Shown here: positions 1-8,177 of the stretch, piece after piece
Layout of the letters: each line of letters opens with the position of its first letter
How positions within the stretch are numbered: the stretch's first letter is position 1
Program-made: the position numbers and the translations under genes
Source: Streptomyces cyaneus
Lineage (GTDB): Bacteria; Actinomycetota; Actinomycetes; Streptomycetales; Streptomycetaceae
Reading direction: 5' to 3'
DNA: 64,000 bases
NCBI RefSeq assembly: GCF_004028635.1
Contig: NZ_RQJW01000008.1
Span: forward strand, 1 to 64,000
Notes under the pieces: model-generated
The model's database searches: none
What the model saw: the letters and a program-made list of their open reading frames with translations, nothing else
Told to the model about the DNA's origin: nothing

Positions 1-28
1 GCCGCCCCTTCGACCCCGCCGTCCTGGG

Positions 29-184
29 GGCCTGCGGCCCCCAGACCCCCGCTTCGGCCCTGAAGGGGCCTCGTCCTCAAACGCCGGACGGGCTGGAATG
101 CCTGGACCGGCGTCGAGGGGTGAGGCCACCTGAACTCAGCCCCTCCGGCGTTTGAGGAGCGGGGGTCCAGGGGGCGGAGCCCCT
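29..184. terminator. Long imperfect inverted repeat downstream of the SDR gene
   Basis: Positions 74-95 and 137-158 are reverse complements over 22 bases with one mismatch. Outside them, the C-rich run around 37-50 pairs with the G-rich run around 160-178, so the whole stretch can fold into one large imperfect stem. It lies just beyond the 3' end of the minus-strand SDR gene. Similar GC-rich 3' dyads are common in Streptomyces and usually act as transcription ends. No gene is supported in bases 1-256. Confidence 0.5.
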
Positions 185-256
185 GGCGGGGTCGAAGGGG
201 CGGAGCCCCTGGAGGACGGGAAGGGTAGGGGCGGCGGGGGCGAAACCCCCCCCGCG

Positions 257-1024
257 TCACGCCGAGTGGCCCCCGTCCACGGAGAACTCCGCCCCCGTGA
301 CGTAATCCGCCCCGGCCAGGTACACCACCGTCGCCGCCACCTCGTCGGCCGTGCCGAAACGGCCCAGCGCGGTCATCGCCGCCTGGCCGGCCGCATACGG
401 ACCGCCCGCCGGGTTCATGTCCGTGTCGACCGGCCCGGGGTGGACGACGTTCGCCGTGATGCCGCGCGGCCCCAGCTCGCGCGCCAGGGCCTTGGTCAGG
501 CCGATCAGCGCCGACTTACTGGTCGCGTAGAGCGTTCCCCCGGGACCCGGCACCCGCTGGGCCATGCAGCTACCGATGGTGATGATCCTGCCCCCGGAGG
601 TCATGCGGGCCGCAGCCGCCTGAGAGGCCAGGAAGACGCCCCGGACATTCACGGCCAGCACACGGTCCACGTCCGTGAGCGACAGCCCCTCCAGCGGGCC
701 CAGGACGCCGACGCCGGCGTTGTTCACCAGCACGTCCAGTCCCCCGAACGCCTCCGCAGCACGCGCCACCGCGCCCGCCGCCTCATCCGCGTCCGCGGAG
801 TCCGCCCGCAGGGCCACGGCCCGCCGCCCCAGCGCCTCGACGGCCCGTACGACCTCCTCGGCCGCCTCCTTGCCGTTCACATAGGTCACGGCGACGTCCG
901 CGCCCTCCCGAGCGAGCCGCAGTGCCGTCGCGGCGCCGATGCCACGGCTGCCGCCGGTCACGAGGGCGACCTTGCCGTGCAGGGTTCCGTACGTGCTTGT
1001 CAGGGGTCCGTAAGTCGTTGTCAT
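257..1024 (-). CDS. SDR family NAD(P)-dependent oxidoreductase
   Basis: This 255-residue protein is a classical short-chain dehydrogenase/reductase, a cytosolic NAD(P)H-dependent oxidoreductase with a Rossmann fold. Visible motifs are the cofactor-binding TGGSRGIG near residues 20-27, NNAG in the middle, the active-site serine after TIG, the catalytic YATSK (Tyr-x-x-x-Lys), and the C-terminal PGPVDTDM segment. Length fits the family. I start it at the ATG at 1024, because the longer reading frame only adds residues translated from the adjacent tandem repeat. It is divergent from the AIM24-like gene across a repeat-filled spacer. The substrate cannot be told from sequence. Confidence 0.9.
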   Translation of the reverse strand: MTTTYGPLTSTYGTLHGKVALVTGGSRGIGAATALRLAREGADVAVTYVNGKEAAEEVVRAVEALGRRAVALRADSADADEAAGAVARAAEAFGGLDVLVNNAGVGVLGPLEGLSLTDVDRVLAVNVRGVFLASQAAAARMTSGGRIITIGSCMAQRVPGPGGTLYATSKSALIGLTKALARELGPRGITANVVHPGPVDTDMNPAGGPYAAGQAAMTALGRFGTADEVAATVVYLAGADYVTGAEFSVDGGHSA

Positions 1025-1068
1025 GGGTCCATCCCAGCGCCGCGCGGGCCGGAGCGCTGGCGGCGAAC

Positions 1069-1152
1069 GGACACCGAGATGCGGACACCGAGATGCGGAC
1101 ACCGAGATGCGGACACCGAGATGGGGACACCGAGATACGGACACCGAGATAC
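1069..1152. repeat. Six tandem copies of a 14-bp unit between divergent genes
   Basis: The unit GGACACCGAGATGC is repeated head to tail six times. Copies 1-3 are identical; copies 4-6 differ only in the last two bases. The array fills much of the 169-bp spacer between the SDR gene (minus) and the AIM24-like gene (plus). The period is not a multiple of three, so it is not a coding repeat, and there are no spacers, so it is not CRISPR. A multi-site operator or a slippage-prone spacer is possible. Confidence 0.9.
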
Positions 1153-1193
1153 CGGAACCGGGCCAACTGCTCCGTACCCCTCGTTCTCCCCAC

Positions 1194-2021
1194 GTGACTC
1201 TTCAGCAAGAAATCGTCGGCAACGCCATGCAGATGGCGGTCGTCAGCCTGCACCCCGGGCAGACCGTGTACTGCGAGGCGGGCAAGTTCCTCTTCAAGAC
1301 CACGAACGTGACCATGGAGACCCGCCTGACCGGCCCGTCGAACGGACAGCAACCCCAGGGCGGCTCGACCCCCGGCGGCGGAAGTGGCGGCATGGGCGGC
1401 ATGCTGCGCCAGGCCATGGGCACCGCCATGCAGGTCGGCCAGCGCGTCCTCGCGGGCGAGTCGATCGCGTTCCAGTACTTCACGTCCCAGGGCGGGGAGG
1501 GCACCGTCGGCTTCGCGGGCGTACTCCCGGGTGAGATGCGCGCCCTGGAGCTCGACGGCACGCGCGCGTGGTTCGCGGAGAAGGACGCCTTCGTCGCCGC
1601 CGAGTCCACCGTCGACTTCGGCATCGCCTTCCAGGGCGGCAGGACCGGCATGAAGGGCGGCGAGGGCTTCGTCCTGGAGAAGTTCACCGGGCACGGCACG
1701 GTGATCATCGCCGGCGCCGGCAACTTCATCGACCTCAACCCGGCCGACTTCGGCGGCCGTATCGAGGTCGACACGGGCTGTGTCGTCGCCTTCGAGGAGG
1801 GCATCGAGTATGGCGTCCAGCGCGTCGGCGGGCTCAACCGGCAAGGCCTGATGAACGCCGTCTTCGGCGGCGAGGGCCTCTCCCTGGCCACCCTGGAGGG
1901 CAACGGCCGCGTCATCCTGCAGTCCCTCACCATCGAGAGCCTGGCCAACGCCCTGAAGAAGGCCCAGGGCGGCGACAAGCAGGGCCCGACGGGCGGACTG
2001 TTCTCGACGAACGCGGGGTGA
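1194..2021 (+). CDS. AIM24 / TIGR00266 family protein
   Basis: The 275-residue product matches the AIM24-like family (double-stranded beta-helix, tryptophan-attenuator-protein-like fold), whose bacterial members have no settled function. Recognisable features are the N-terminal QQEIVGNAMQ strand, a glycine-rich insert around residues 48-65, and the family segments GEGFVLEKFTGHG and FIDLNPADFGG. I chose GTG 1194 because family members begin close to this motif and everything upstream in frame is repeat-derived. No good ribosome-binding site precedes it, so it may be leaderless, or a start at the next ATG is possible. It is divergent from the SDR gene. Confidence 0.8.
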   Translation: MTLQQEIVGNAMQMAVVSLHPGQTVYCEAGKFLFKTTNVTMETRLTGPSNGQQPQGGSTPGGGSGGMGGMLRQAMGTAMQVGQRVLAGESIAFQYFTSQGGEGTVGFAGVLPGEMRALELDGTRAWFAEKDAFVAAESTVDFGIAFQGGRTGMKGGEGFVLEKFTGHGTVIIAGAGNFIDLNPADFGGRIEVDTGCVVAFEEGIEYGVQRVGGLNRQGLMNAVFGGEGLSLATLEGNGRVILQSLTIESLANALKKAQGGDKQGPTGGLFSTNAG

Positions 2022-2111
2022 GACGGCACACGGCCCACCGATGAGTTGCGGGTGCCGACGGGGTCTGAGGTGATGACAGCAGACCCCACCCCCCGAAAAG
2101 AGGCACTCCTC

Positions 2112-2738
2112 ATGGGCAAGCTCGTCTCCACCCTCTTCGTCACGCTCGACGGCGTCTACCAGGCACCCGGCGGCCGGGAGGAGGACACCCGCGGCGGCTT
2201 CGAGCACGGCGGCTGGGTCTTTCCGTACGCCGACGACGACTTCGGACAGTTCATCAACGAGGTCTTCGCGCGCCCGGCCGCCTTCCTCCTCGGGCGCCGT
2301 ACGTACGACATCTTCGCGGCGTTCTGGCCGAAGGTGACCGACCCGACCGACCCGGTCGCGTCCAAGCTCAACGCACTGCCGAAGTACGTCGCCTCCTCTA
2401 CGCTGACGGACCCCCAGTGGTCCGGCACCACCGTGGTCAGCGGCGACCTCGCCAAGGAGGTCACGGCCCTCAAGGAGCGCACCGACGGCGAGCTGCAGGT
2501 CCACGGCAGCGGCGCCCTGGTCAGGTCCCTGCTGGCCCTCGACCTCGTCGACACCCTCCACCTGCTGACCTTCCCGGTGGTACTCGGCACGGGCCACCGC
2601 CTGTTCGGGGAGGGCGCCGTGCCCACCGCGTTCACGCACACCGCCGGCCGCACCACGAGCAAGGGCGTCGTCATCCATTCGTACGACCGCGCGGGCCGCC
2701 CGGAATACGGCTCGTTCGAGCTCCCCGAGAACGCGTGA
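2112..2738 (+). CDS. Dihydrofolate reductase family protein (RibD C-terminal domain)
   Basis: The 208-residue protein has the RibD C-terminal/DHFR-like fold of NADPH-dependent reductases (YyaP/YwjB type). It shows the N-terminal MGKLVSTLFVTLDGV strand, the LLGRRTYDIFAAFWP helix, the HGSGALVRSLL segment and the terminal TFPVVLGTGHRLF. Start ATG 2112 is preceded by a GAGG about eight bases upstream. The earlier in-frame ATG codons lack such a site. The substrate is unknown; most Streptomyces members stand alone, as here. It is followed by a 155-bp gap before the RNase gene. Confidence 0.88.
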   Translation: MGKLVSTLFVTLDGVYQAPGGREEDTRGGFEHGGWVFPYADDDFGQFINEVFARPAAFLLGRRTYDIFAAFWPKVTDPTDPVASKLNALPKYVASSTLTDPQWSGTTVVSGDLAKEVTALKERTDGELQVHGSGALVRSLLALDLVDTLHLLTFPVVLGTGHRLFGEGAVPTAFTHTAGRTTSKGVVIHSYDRAGRPEYGSFELPENA

Positions 2739-2850
2739 GCGCTCGTCCGCGGCGTTCTCGTCCGGCCACCTCATGGAGATCGGGTGAGAACGCCGGGGCG
2801 TACGTTAACTTCCCGAAAACTCATCGGACTTGCCGGGAAAATCTCCGACG

Positions 2851-2880
2851 TTGACATTGACATGCCACTGTCTACGCGCG
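2851..2880 (+). promoter_or_regulatory. Candidate promoter of the secreted RNase gene
   Basis: Two overlapping-phase TTGACA hexamers occur back to back at 2851-2856 and 2857-2862, followed by a TCTACGCG stretch, 14-43 bases before the RNase start. They resemble -35 elements, but no convincing -10 at standard spacing is visible, so this is a suggestion only. Confidence 0.3.
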
Positions 2881-2893
2881 TCATCATGAAGCC

Positions 2894-3280
2894 ATGAGAT
2901 TCCCCCCACGAATCACCCGCATCGGCGCCGCAGCCGCCGTCCTGTCCGCCCTCCTCGTCGGTGGCACCGTCACTGCCACTCCGGCGGCCGCCGCGGTCGG
3001 CAGCATCTGCTACGGCGACCTGCCCTCCCAGGCACACGACACGCTCGACCTGATCGCGCAGGGCGGCCCCTACCCGTACTCGCAGGACGGCACCGTGTTC
3101 TCGAACCGGGAAGGCATCCTGCCCAGCCAGTCGTCCGGGTACTACCACGAGTACACGGTCATCACGCCCGGTTCGTCTACGCGCGGAGCTCGCCGCATCG
3201 TCACTGGTGAGGAGAACCAGGAGGACTACTACACGGCTGACCACTACGCGTCGTTCGACCTGATCAACTACAGCTGCTGA
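2894..3280 (+). CDS. Secreted guanyl-specific ribonuclease, RNase Sa family
   Basis: The 128-residue product is a secreted guanylic-acid-specific RNase of the Sa/barnase (N1/T1) family. Residues 1-34 form a Sec signal peptide ending in an alanine-rich cleavage region. The mature domain of about 95 residues aligns end to end with RNase Sa. Catalytic residues are Glu86 (YYHEYTV), Arg101 (RRIVTG) and His117 (ADHYASF). Cys39 and Cys128 match the single disulfide. It cleaves RNA after guanosine outside the cell. A barstar-like inhibitor gene, often linked to such enzymes, is not seen adjacent. Confidence 0.96.
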   Translation: MRFPPRITRIGAAAAVLSALLVGGTVTATPAAAAVGSICYGDLPSQAHDTLDLIAQGGPYPYSQDGTVFSNREGILPSQSSGYYHEYTVITPGSSTRGARRIVTGEENQEDYYTADHYASFDLINYSC

Positions 3281-3319
3281 GCCCGTAGTTCACGGTCGGT
3301 GCCGAGGAACGGTGCGACC

Positions 3320-3358
3320 AGCCGGGAGTCCGGTCCGCGCTCAACCGGACTTCCGGCT
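3320..3358. terminator. Hairpin between convergent genes
   Basis: Bases 3320-3334 and 3344-3358 are reverse complements over 15 bases with a single mismatch (loop of 9). The right arm encodes the last residues of the minus-strand membrane protein, and the hairpin can stop transcription from both directions. Confidence 0.6.
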
Positions 3359-3541
3359 CTCGGCGGCGGCGAACAGCGCGAACGCCAGCACCAGCAGTGC
3401 GACGCTCGCGTAGATCTCGAAGCCGTCGAGGAAGTCGATCCGCTGTACGAGTCCCCAGTCCCAGTCGGTGAACTCGTGCACCAGGCCCGCGACGCCCTGC
3501 ACCAGGGCGATGAATCCAAGGAACTCCAGCAACTGCTTCAT
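3341..3541 (-). CDS. Small two-span membrane protein
   Basis: This 66-residue hypothetical protein has two hydrophobic stretches (about residues 5-20 and 46-60). A polar turn between them holds acidic and aromatic residues, and the tail is charged. The ATG at 3541 removes 44 Arg/Pro-rich residues of the longer frame that do not look like protein. It is transcribed toward the RNase gene and shares a hairpin with it. No known family is recognised. Confidence 0.65.
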   Translation of the reverse strand: MKQLLEFLGFIALVQGVAGLVHEFTDWDWGLVQRIDFLDGFEIYASVALLVLAFALFAAAESRKSG

Positions 3542-3720
3542 GCCATGACTCTCGCCCCGCGGACCCCCCACGCCAATCGGCCGCGGGGCGAGCCATGTCC
3601 GACGGAAGTCCATGTTCCGCGGCGGCCCGCCGCGACCAAGGTCTGCGACGTTGCGACTTTGGTCGTCGATCACACCCGAGGAGCCGCACCGGCGCCCGGT
3701 ACTGCGTAGATTTGTCGACC

Positions 3721-4965
3721 GTGAGTGGTGACAAGCCGGAGCAGGTACCGCAGGTCTTCGAAGGGCGGCGCTGGCTGCTGCCCTCGGCCCTGGTCAAGGA
3801 GTTCGAGCTCGACCCCGAGCGCTCCGGACGGCCCCGGCGCACCGCGCGCGACTGGGTGGTCGACTTCTCCTGCTTCCTCTTGGCCGTGATCATCGGTCTG
3901 CTGACCGCGGAGACGGTGGCCGACGAGCACCTCCCGGTCGGCCTCGCCGCCGTCGACCAGCTCCTCGGCGCGCTCGCCTGTGCCGCGGTGTGGCTGCGGC
4001 GCCGCTGGCCGGTCGGGCTTGCGATCGCGATGGTCCCGGTCTGCTTCGTGTCGAGCACCGCGGGCGGCGCGGGCGTGGTGGCCTTCTTCACGCTCGCCGT
4101 GCACCGGCCCTTCCGGTACGTGGCCTGGGTGGGCGGGGTCTCCGTGGCGCTGCTCCCGCTGTTCTTCTGGCTGCGCCCCGACCCCGACGTGCCCTACGGC
4201 TGGGCGATCTTCCTCGGCGTGCTGCTGACCGGTGGGGCGGCCGGCTGGGGCATGTTCGTACGGTCCAAACGGCAGCTCATGCTGAGCCTGCGCGACCGCG
4301 CCCGACGTGCCGAGACGGAGGCACGGCTGCGTGCCGAGCAGGCCCAGCGGCTCGCCCGCGAGGCCATCGCCCGGGAGATGCACGACGTCCTCGCGCACCG
4401 CCTGACGCTGCTCAGCGTGCACGCGGGCGCACTGGAGTTCCGGCCCGACGCGCCCCGTGAGGAGATCGCGCGGGCGGCGGGCGTCATCCGGGAGAGCGCC
4501 CACGAAGCCCTCCAGGACCTACGGGAGATCATCGGCGTACTGCGGGCCGGTGAGGCCGACGACGCAGGCCGCCCGCAGCCGACCCTCGCGGCACTGGAGG
4601 CTCTGGTCACCGAGTCCCGCGAGGCCGGCATGAAGGTCACCCTCGACCAGCGCGTCACCGACCCCGCAGCCGTGCCCGCCTCGGTCGGCCGCACCGCCTA
4701 CCGCATCGCCCAGGAGGGCCTGACCAACGCCCGCAAGCACGCTCCCGGTACGGAGGTCACGGTCACGGTGACCGGCGCGCCGGGCGAGGGCCTGTCGGTG
4801 TCGGTTCGCAATCCCGCGCCCGACGGCGAGGTTCCGCATGTCCCCGGCTCCGGACAGGGCCTGATCGGGCTGACCGAACGAGCCACGCTGACGGGCGGGC
4901 GCCTGGAGCACGGGCCGGTGGCGGACGGGGGATTCGAGGTGCGGGCCTGGCTGCCCTGGGGGTGA
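3721..4965 (+). CDS. Sensor histidine kinase (HisKA_3, NarL/DesK type)
   Basis: This 414-residue membrane sensor kinase has four or five hydrophobic segments in residues 40-175, then a cytoplasmic coiled-coil linker. The dimerisation H-box REMHDVLAHRL has the phospho-acceptor at His221. The C-terminal HATPase_c domain includes the N-box NARKHAPG and the G-box GSGQGLIGLTERA. It should autophosphorylate and pass phosphate to the regulator encoded next. Start GTG 3721 was chosen because upstream in-frame sequence is Arg/Cys-rich and not protein-like. The signal sensed is unknown. Confidence 0.9.
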   Translation: MSGDKPEQVPQVFEGRRWLLPSALVKEFELDPERSGRPRRTARDWVVDFSCFLLAVIIGLLTAETVADEHLPVGLAAVDQLLGALACAAVWLRRRWPVGLAIAMVPVCFVSSTAGGAGVVAFFTLAVHRPFRYVAWVGGVSVALLPLFFWLRPDPDVPYGWAIFLGVLLTGGAAGWGMFVRSKRQLMLSLRDRARRAETEARLRAEQAQRLAREAIAREMHDVLAHRLTLLSVHAGALEFRPDAPREEIARAAGVIRESAHEALQDLREIIGVLRAGEADDAGRPQPTLAALEALVTESREAGMKVTLDQRVTDPAAVPASVGRTAYRIAQEGLTNARKHAPGTEVTVTVTGAPGEGLSVSVRNPAPDGEVPHVPGSGQGLIGLTERATLTGGRLEHGPVADGGFEVRAWLPWG

Positions 4966-5114
4966 GTGGGGGCGAGTGGGGGTGCGTGGGGGTGACGCCT
5001 GCCCCCACGCGCGCGTGCGGCGCGGCACACGTCACGGAGTGCGCCCGCGTGGTTGAGGGCCGGTCCTCGCCGTACCGCACCTCCACGCCGTACAACCGTG
5101 ATTACGTAAGGCAC

Positions 5115-5795
5115 ATGACTGCGATCAGACTGCTCCTCGTCGACGACGACCCGTTGGTCAGAGCCGGCCTGTCCTTCATGATGGGCGGCGCCGACGATAT
5201 CGAGATCGTCGGTGAGGCGGCCGACGGCGGCGAGGTCGAGACGCTGGTCGACCGGACCCGGCCGGACGTGGTCCTGATGGACATCCGGATGCCGTCGGTC
5301 GATGGCCTCACCGCCACGGAGCGGCTGCGCGGCCGCAAGGACGCCCCGCAGGTCGTGCTGCTGACCACCTTCCACGCCGACGAACTGGTGCTGCGCGCCC
5401 TGCGTGCCGGCGCCGCCGGGTTCGTGCTCAAGGACACGCCGCCCGCCGACATCGTCGACGCGGTGCGCCGGGTCGCGGCCGGTGACCCGGTCCTGTCGCC
5501 CACCGTGACACGGCAGTTGATGGACCACGCGGCGGGCGCCGCCGCCGACACACGCCGCGCACGCGCGCGTGAGCGGCTCACCGCCCTCAACGACCGCGAA
5601 CGCGAGGTCGCCGTCGCGGTGGGCCGGGGCCTCGCCAACGCCGAGATCGCCGCGGAGCTCTTCATGAGCGTCGCCACCGTCAAGACGCATGTCTCCCGCG
5701 TCCTGGCCAAGCTCGACCTCAACAACCGTGTGCAGATCGCCCTGTTGGCGTACGACGCGGGACTTCTGGAGGAAGCGGAGGACGACGGGCACTAG
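5115..5795 (+). CDS. NarL/LuxR-type response regulator
   Basis: This 226-residue regulator has a receiver domain (acidic residues in LLLVDDDPLV, phospho-acceptor Asp56 in LMDIRMP, conserved Lys in LKDTPPAD) and a LuxR-type helix-turn-helix (LTALNDREREVAVAVGRG to KTHVSRVLAKLDL). It is the partner of the kinase ending 149 bp upstream. Start ATG 5115 carries an AAGG nearby and begins exactly at the receiver beta-strand. The P450 gene 44 bp downstream on the same strand may be in its regulon or operon; that is inference. Confidence 0.93.
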   Translation: MTAIRLLLVDDDPLVRAGLSFMMGGADDIEIVGEAADGGEVETLVDRTRPDVVLMDIRMPSVDGLTATERLRGRKDAPQVVLLTTFHADELVLRALRAGAAGFVLKDTPPADIVDAVRRVAAGDPVLSPTVTRQLMDHAAGAAADTRRARARERLTALNDREREVAVAVGRGLANAEIAAELFMSVATVKTHVSRVLAKLDLNNRVQIALLAYDAGLLEEAEDDGH

Positions 5796-5839
5796 CCGGG
5801 GCGCCCGTGCGTTGTCGGAGTGTCGGAGGGGGAAGCGTC

Positions 5840-7018
5840 ATGGCAGAAGTGATCGACCTGGGGGAGTTCGGAGAGGGGTTCCGCGAGAACCCGCATCCGG
5901 TGTACGCGCGCTTACGGGAGCAGGGCCCCGTGCACCGCGTCCGGCTGCCCGACTGGCAGTCCGAGGTCTGGCTCGTCGTGGGGCACGAGGAGGCACGTGC
6001 GGCGCTCGCCGACCAGCGGCTGGTCAAAGACGGCACCAAGATCGGCGTGAAGTCGCTCGAAGAGGAGCTGATCGGGAAGAACCTGCTGGCCACCGATCCG
6101 CCCCAGCACACCCGGCTGCGCGGGCTCATCTCGCGTGCCTTCACCATGCGCCGCGTGGAGGAGCTGCGGCCGAGGATCCAGCGGATCACCGACGACCTGC
6201 TCGACGCCATGCTGCCGCAGGGCCGCGCCGACCTCGTGGAGTCCCTGGCCTACCCGCTGCCGCTCACCGTCATCTGCGAACTGCTCGGCGTGCCCGAGAT
6301 GGACCGCGTGGAGTTCCGCAAGATGTCGACGGAGGCGATAGCGCCCACCAGCCCGGGCAAGGAGGTCGACGCCTTCGTGGCCCTGGGCGCCTACTTCACC
6401 GACCTGATCGAGGACAAGAGGCGCGCCGGGCCCAGCGGTGATCTGCTGAGCGAACTGATCCGCACCACGGCCGAGGACGGCGACCGGCTCTCCCCGGACG
6501 AACTGCGGGGAATGGCCTTCATCCTGCTGATCGCCGGGCACGAGACGACGGTCAACCTCATCACCAGCGGCGTGCACACCCTGCTCGCCCACCCCGGCCA
6601 ACTCACCGCGCTGCGCGCCGACATGACCCTCCTCGACGGCGCCGTCGAGGAGATGCTGCGCCACGAAGGCCCGGTGGAGACGGCGACGTTCCGGTATGCC
6701 GCCGAGCCCGTGGAGATCGCCGGCGTCCACATCGAGCAGGGCGACCCGGTGATGGTCGGCCTCGCCGCGGCCAACCGGGACGCGAGCCGCTATCCCGCTC
6801 CCGACACCTTCGACATCCGACGCGACACCCGCGGCCACGTCGCCTTCGGCCACGGCATCCACTTCTGCCTGGGCGCACCCCTGGCCCGCCTGGAGGCCCG
6901 CACGGCGATACGGTCCCTGCTGGAGCGCGCTCCCGACCTGGCTCTTGACGGGGCGCCGGGGGAGTGGCTGCCGGGCGTACTGATACGGGGGGTGCGAAGT
7001 CTGCCGGTGCGCTGGTAG
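5840..7018 (+). CDS. Cytochrome P450 (CYP107-like)
   Basis: This 392-residue soluble bacterial class I P450 monooxygenase has the I-helix oxygen-binding motif AGHETTVNL, the K-helix ExxR (EEMLRHEG) and the haem-binding loop FGHGIHFCLG with the thiolate Cys near residue 343. No ferredoxin or ferredoxin reductase gene is adjacent. A strong GGAGGGGG lies just before ATG 5840. It follows the two-component genes on the same strand with a short gap, suggesting co-transcription. Substrate unknown; Streptomyces relatives act in secondary metabolism or xenobiotic oxidation. Confidence 0.95.
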   Translation: MAEVIDLGEFGEGFRENPHPVYARLREQGPVHRVRLPDWQSEVWLVVGHEEARAALADQRLVKDGTKIGVKSLEEELIGKNLLATDPPQHTRLRGLISRAFTMRRVEELRPRIQRITDDLLDAMLPQGRADLVESLAYPLPLTVICELLGVPEMDRVEFRKMSTEAIAPTSPGKEVDAFVALGAYFTDLIEDKRRAGPSGDLLSELIRTTAEDGDRLSPDELRGMAFILLIAGHETTVNLITSGVHTLLAHPGQLTALRADMTLLDGAVEEMLRHEGPVETATFRYAAEPVEIAGVHIEQGDPVMVGLAAANRDASRYPAPDTFDIRRDTRGHVAFGHGIHFCLGAPLARLEARTAIRSLLERAPDLALDGAPGEWLPGVLIRGVRSLPVRW

Positions 7019-7052
7019 CGGATCGAGCACCGCGGGCCTTCGAGTCCGGGCT

Positions 7053-8075
7053 TCACAGGGCTGCCCCCTGAGCTCCGCCCGCGATCTCCGCGAGCGCGAC
7101 TGGTCTTCGCTCGCGCCGCGACAGCTCGCAGGCCTCCGCGATCCGCAACGCCTGCAAGGCCTCCCGCCCGTCGCAGGGATTGGCCCGCTCCCCGCGCACC
7201 ACCTCCACGAACGCGTTGAGCTCCGCCTCGTACGCCGGCCCGAACCGCTCCAGGAACCCCGACCACGGCTTGTCCGCCGCGGGCGGCCCGGTCGGCTCGG
7301 TGGACGCGATCGGCGTACGGTCGTCCAGACCGACCACGATCTGGTCCAACTCCCCGGCCAGCTCCATGCGTACGTCGTACCCGGCGCCGTTCAGCCGCGT
7401 CGCCGTGGCCGTGGCGAGGGTGCCGTCGTCCAGCGTCAGCACCACCGCGGCCGTGTCGACGTCGCCCGCCTCACGGAACATCGCGGGCCCGGCGTCCGAC
7501 CCGGCTGCGTACACGTCGGCGACCTCGCGCCCGGTCACCCAGCGCAGCACGTCGAAGTCATGGATCAGCGTGTCCCGGTACAGTCCGCCGGACAGCGGCA
7601 GCCACTCGACCGGCGGCGGCTCCTGGTCGCTGGTGAGCGCCCGCACGGTGTGCAGCCGTCCGAGCCGCCCGGACCGCACCGCCTCGCGCGCGCCCACGTA
7701 CCCCGGGTCGAAGCGGCGCTGGAAACCCATCTGGAGAATCGTCCCGGCGGTCTCCACCTCCCCGATCGCGTGCAGCGTGCCCGGCAGATCGAGCGCTATG
7801 GGCTTCTCGCAGAACACCGGGAGTCCTGCCCGTGCTGCCCGACCGATCAGTTCGGCGTGGGCCGACGTCGCCGTGGTGATCACCACCGCGTCCACGCCCC
7901 AACGGAAGATCTCGTCCACTCCGGGCGCCGCCGTCTCGCCCAGGCGCCGCGCCAGTTCCTGGGCCCGCGCGCCGTCCGCGTCCGTGAGGATCAGGGAGCC
8001 GACGTCGCGGTGACGGCTCAGCGTGTTGGCGTGAATCGTGCCGATGCGGCCCGTACCGATGACCCCGATGCGCAT
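7053..8075 (-). CDS. Gfo/Idh/MocA oxidoreductase (myo-inositol 2-dehydrogenase-like)
   Basis: This 340-residue NAD(P)-dependent sugar or inositol dehydrogenase has an N-terminal Rossmann motif (VIGTGRIG), the conserved CEKPIALDL containing the catalytic-region Lys, and HDFDVLRWV with the Asp/His of the active site. Start ATG 8075 begins at the Rossmann strand. It is divergent from a GntR regulator with about 100 bp between, and a TGTCAGGACA dyad lies in that gap, pointing to repression by the neighbour until an inducer appears. A TTGACA is present on the minus strand at 8111-8106. Confidence 0.9.
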   Translation of the reverse strand: MRIGVIGTGRIGTIHANTLSRHRDVGSLILTDADGARAQELARRLGETAAPGVDEIFRWGVDAVVITTATSAHAELIGRAARAGLPVFCEKPIALDLPGTLHAIGEVETAGTILQMGFQRRFDPGYVGAREAVRSGRLGRLHTVRALTSDQEPPPVEWLPLSGGLYRDTLIHDFDVLRWVTGREVADVYAAGSDAGPAMFREAGDVDTAAVVLTLDDGTLATATATRLNGAGYDVRMELAGELDQIVVGLDDRTPIASTEPTGPPAADKPWSGFLERFGPAYEAELNAFVEVVRGERANPCDGREALQALRIAEACELSRRERRPVALAEIAGGAQGAAL

Positions 8076-8117
8076 GGAAACAAAGTGCGGGTTCAGTGCG
8101 TAAGCTGTCAATGCATA

Positions 8118-8127
8118 TGTCAGGACA
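8118..8127. promoter_or_regulatory. Candidate GntR operator half-palindrome
   Basis: TGTCAGGACA lies in the gap between the divergent dehydrogenase and GntR genes. The same core with one base changed (TGTCCGGACA) forms the centre of the 40-bp palindrome upstream of the ROK gene. The shared core suggests one regulator binding both sites. It is inferred from similarity and position only. Confidence 0.5.
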
Positions 8128-8177
8128 ATCGAACTACACTACTTCCCGTCAACAACGCGTAGAGCTACGCTCGGCCC

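Noticed and set aside
1069..1152. Tandem repeats as a CRISPR array
   Set aside because: Units are directly adjacent with no spacers and are only 14 bp; no cas genes are nearby.
1023..1193. Translation of the 14-bp array as the N-terminus of the AIM24-like protein
   Set aside because: The residues are repetitive Arg/Thr/Asp sequence unlike the family and the array length is not a multiple of three.
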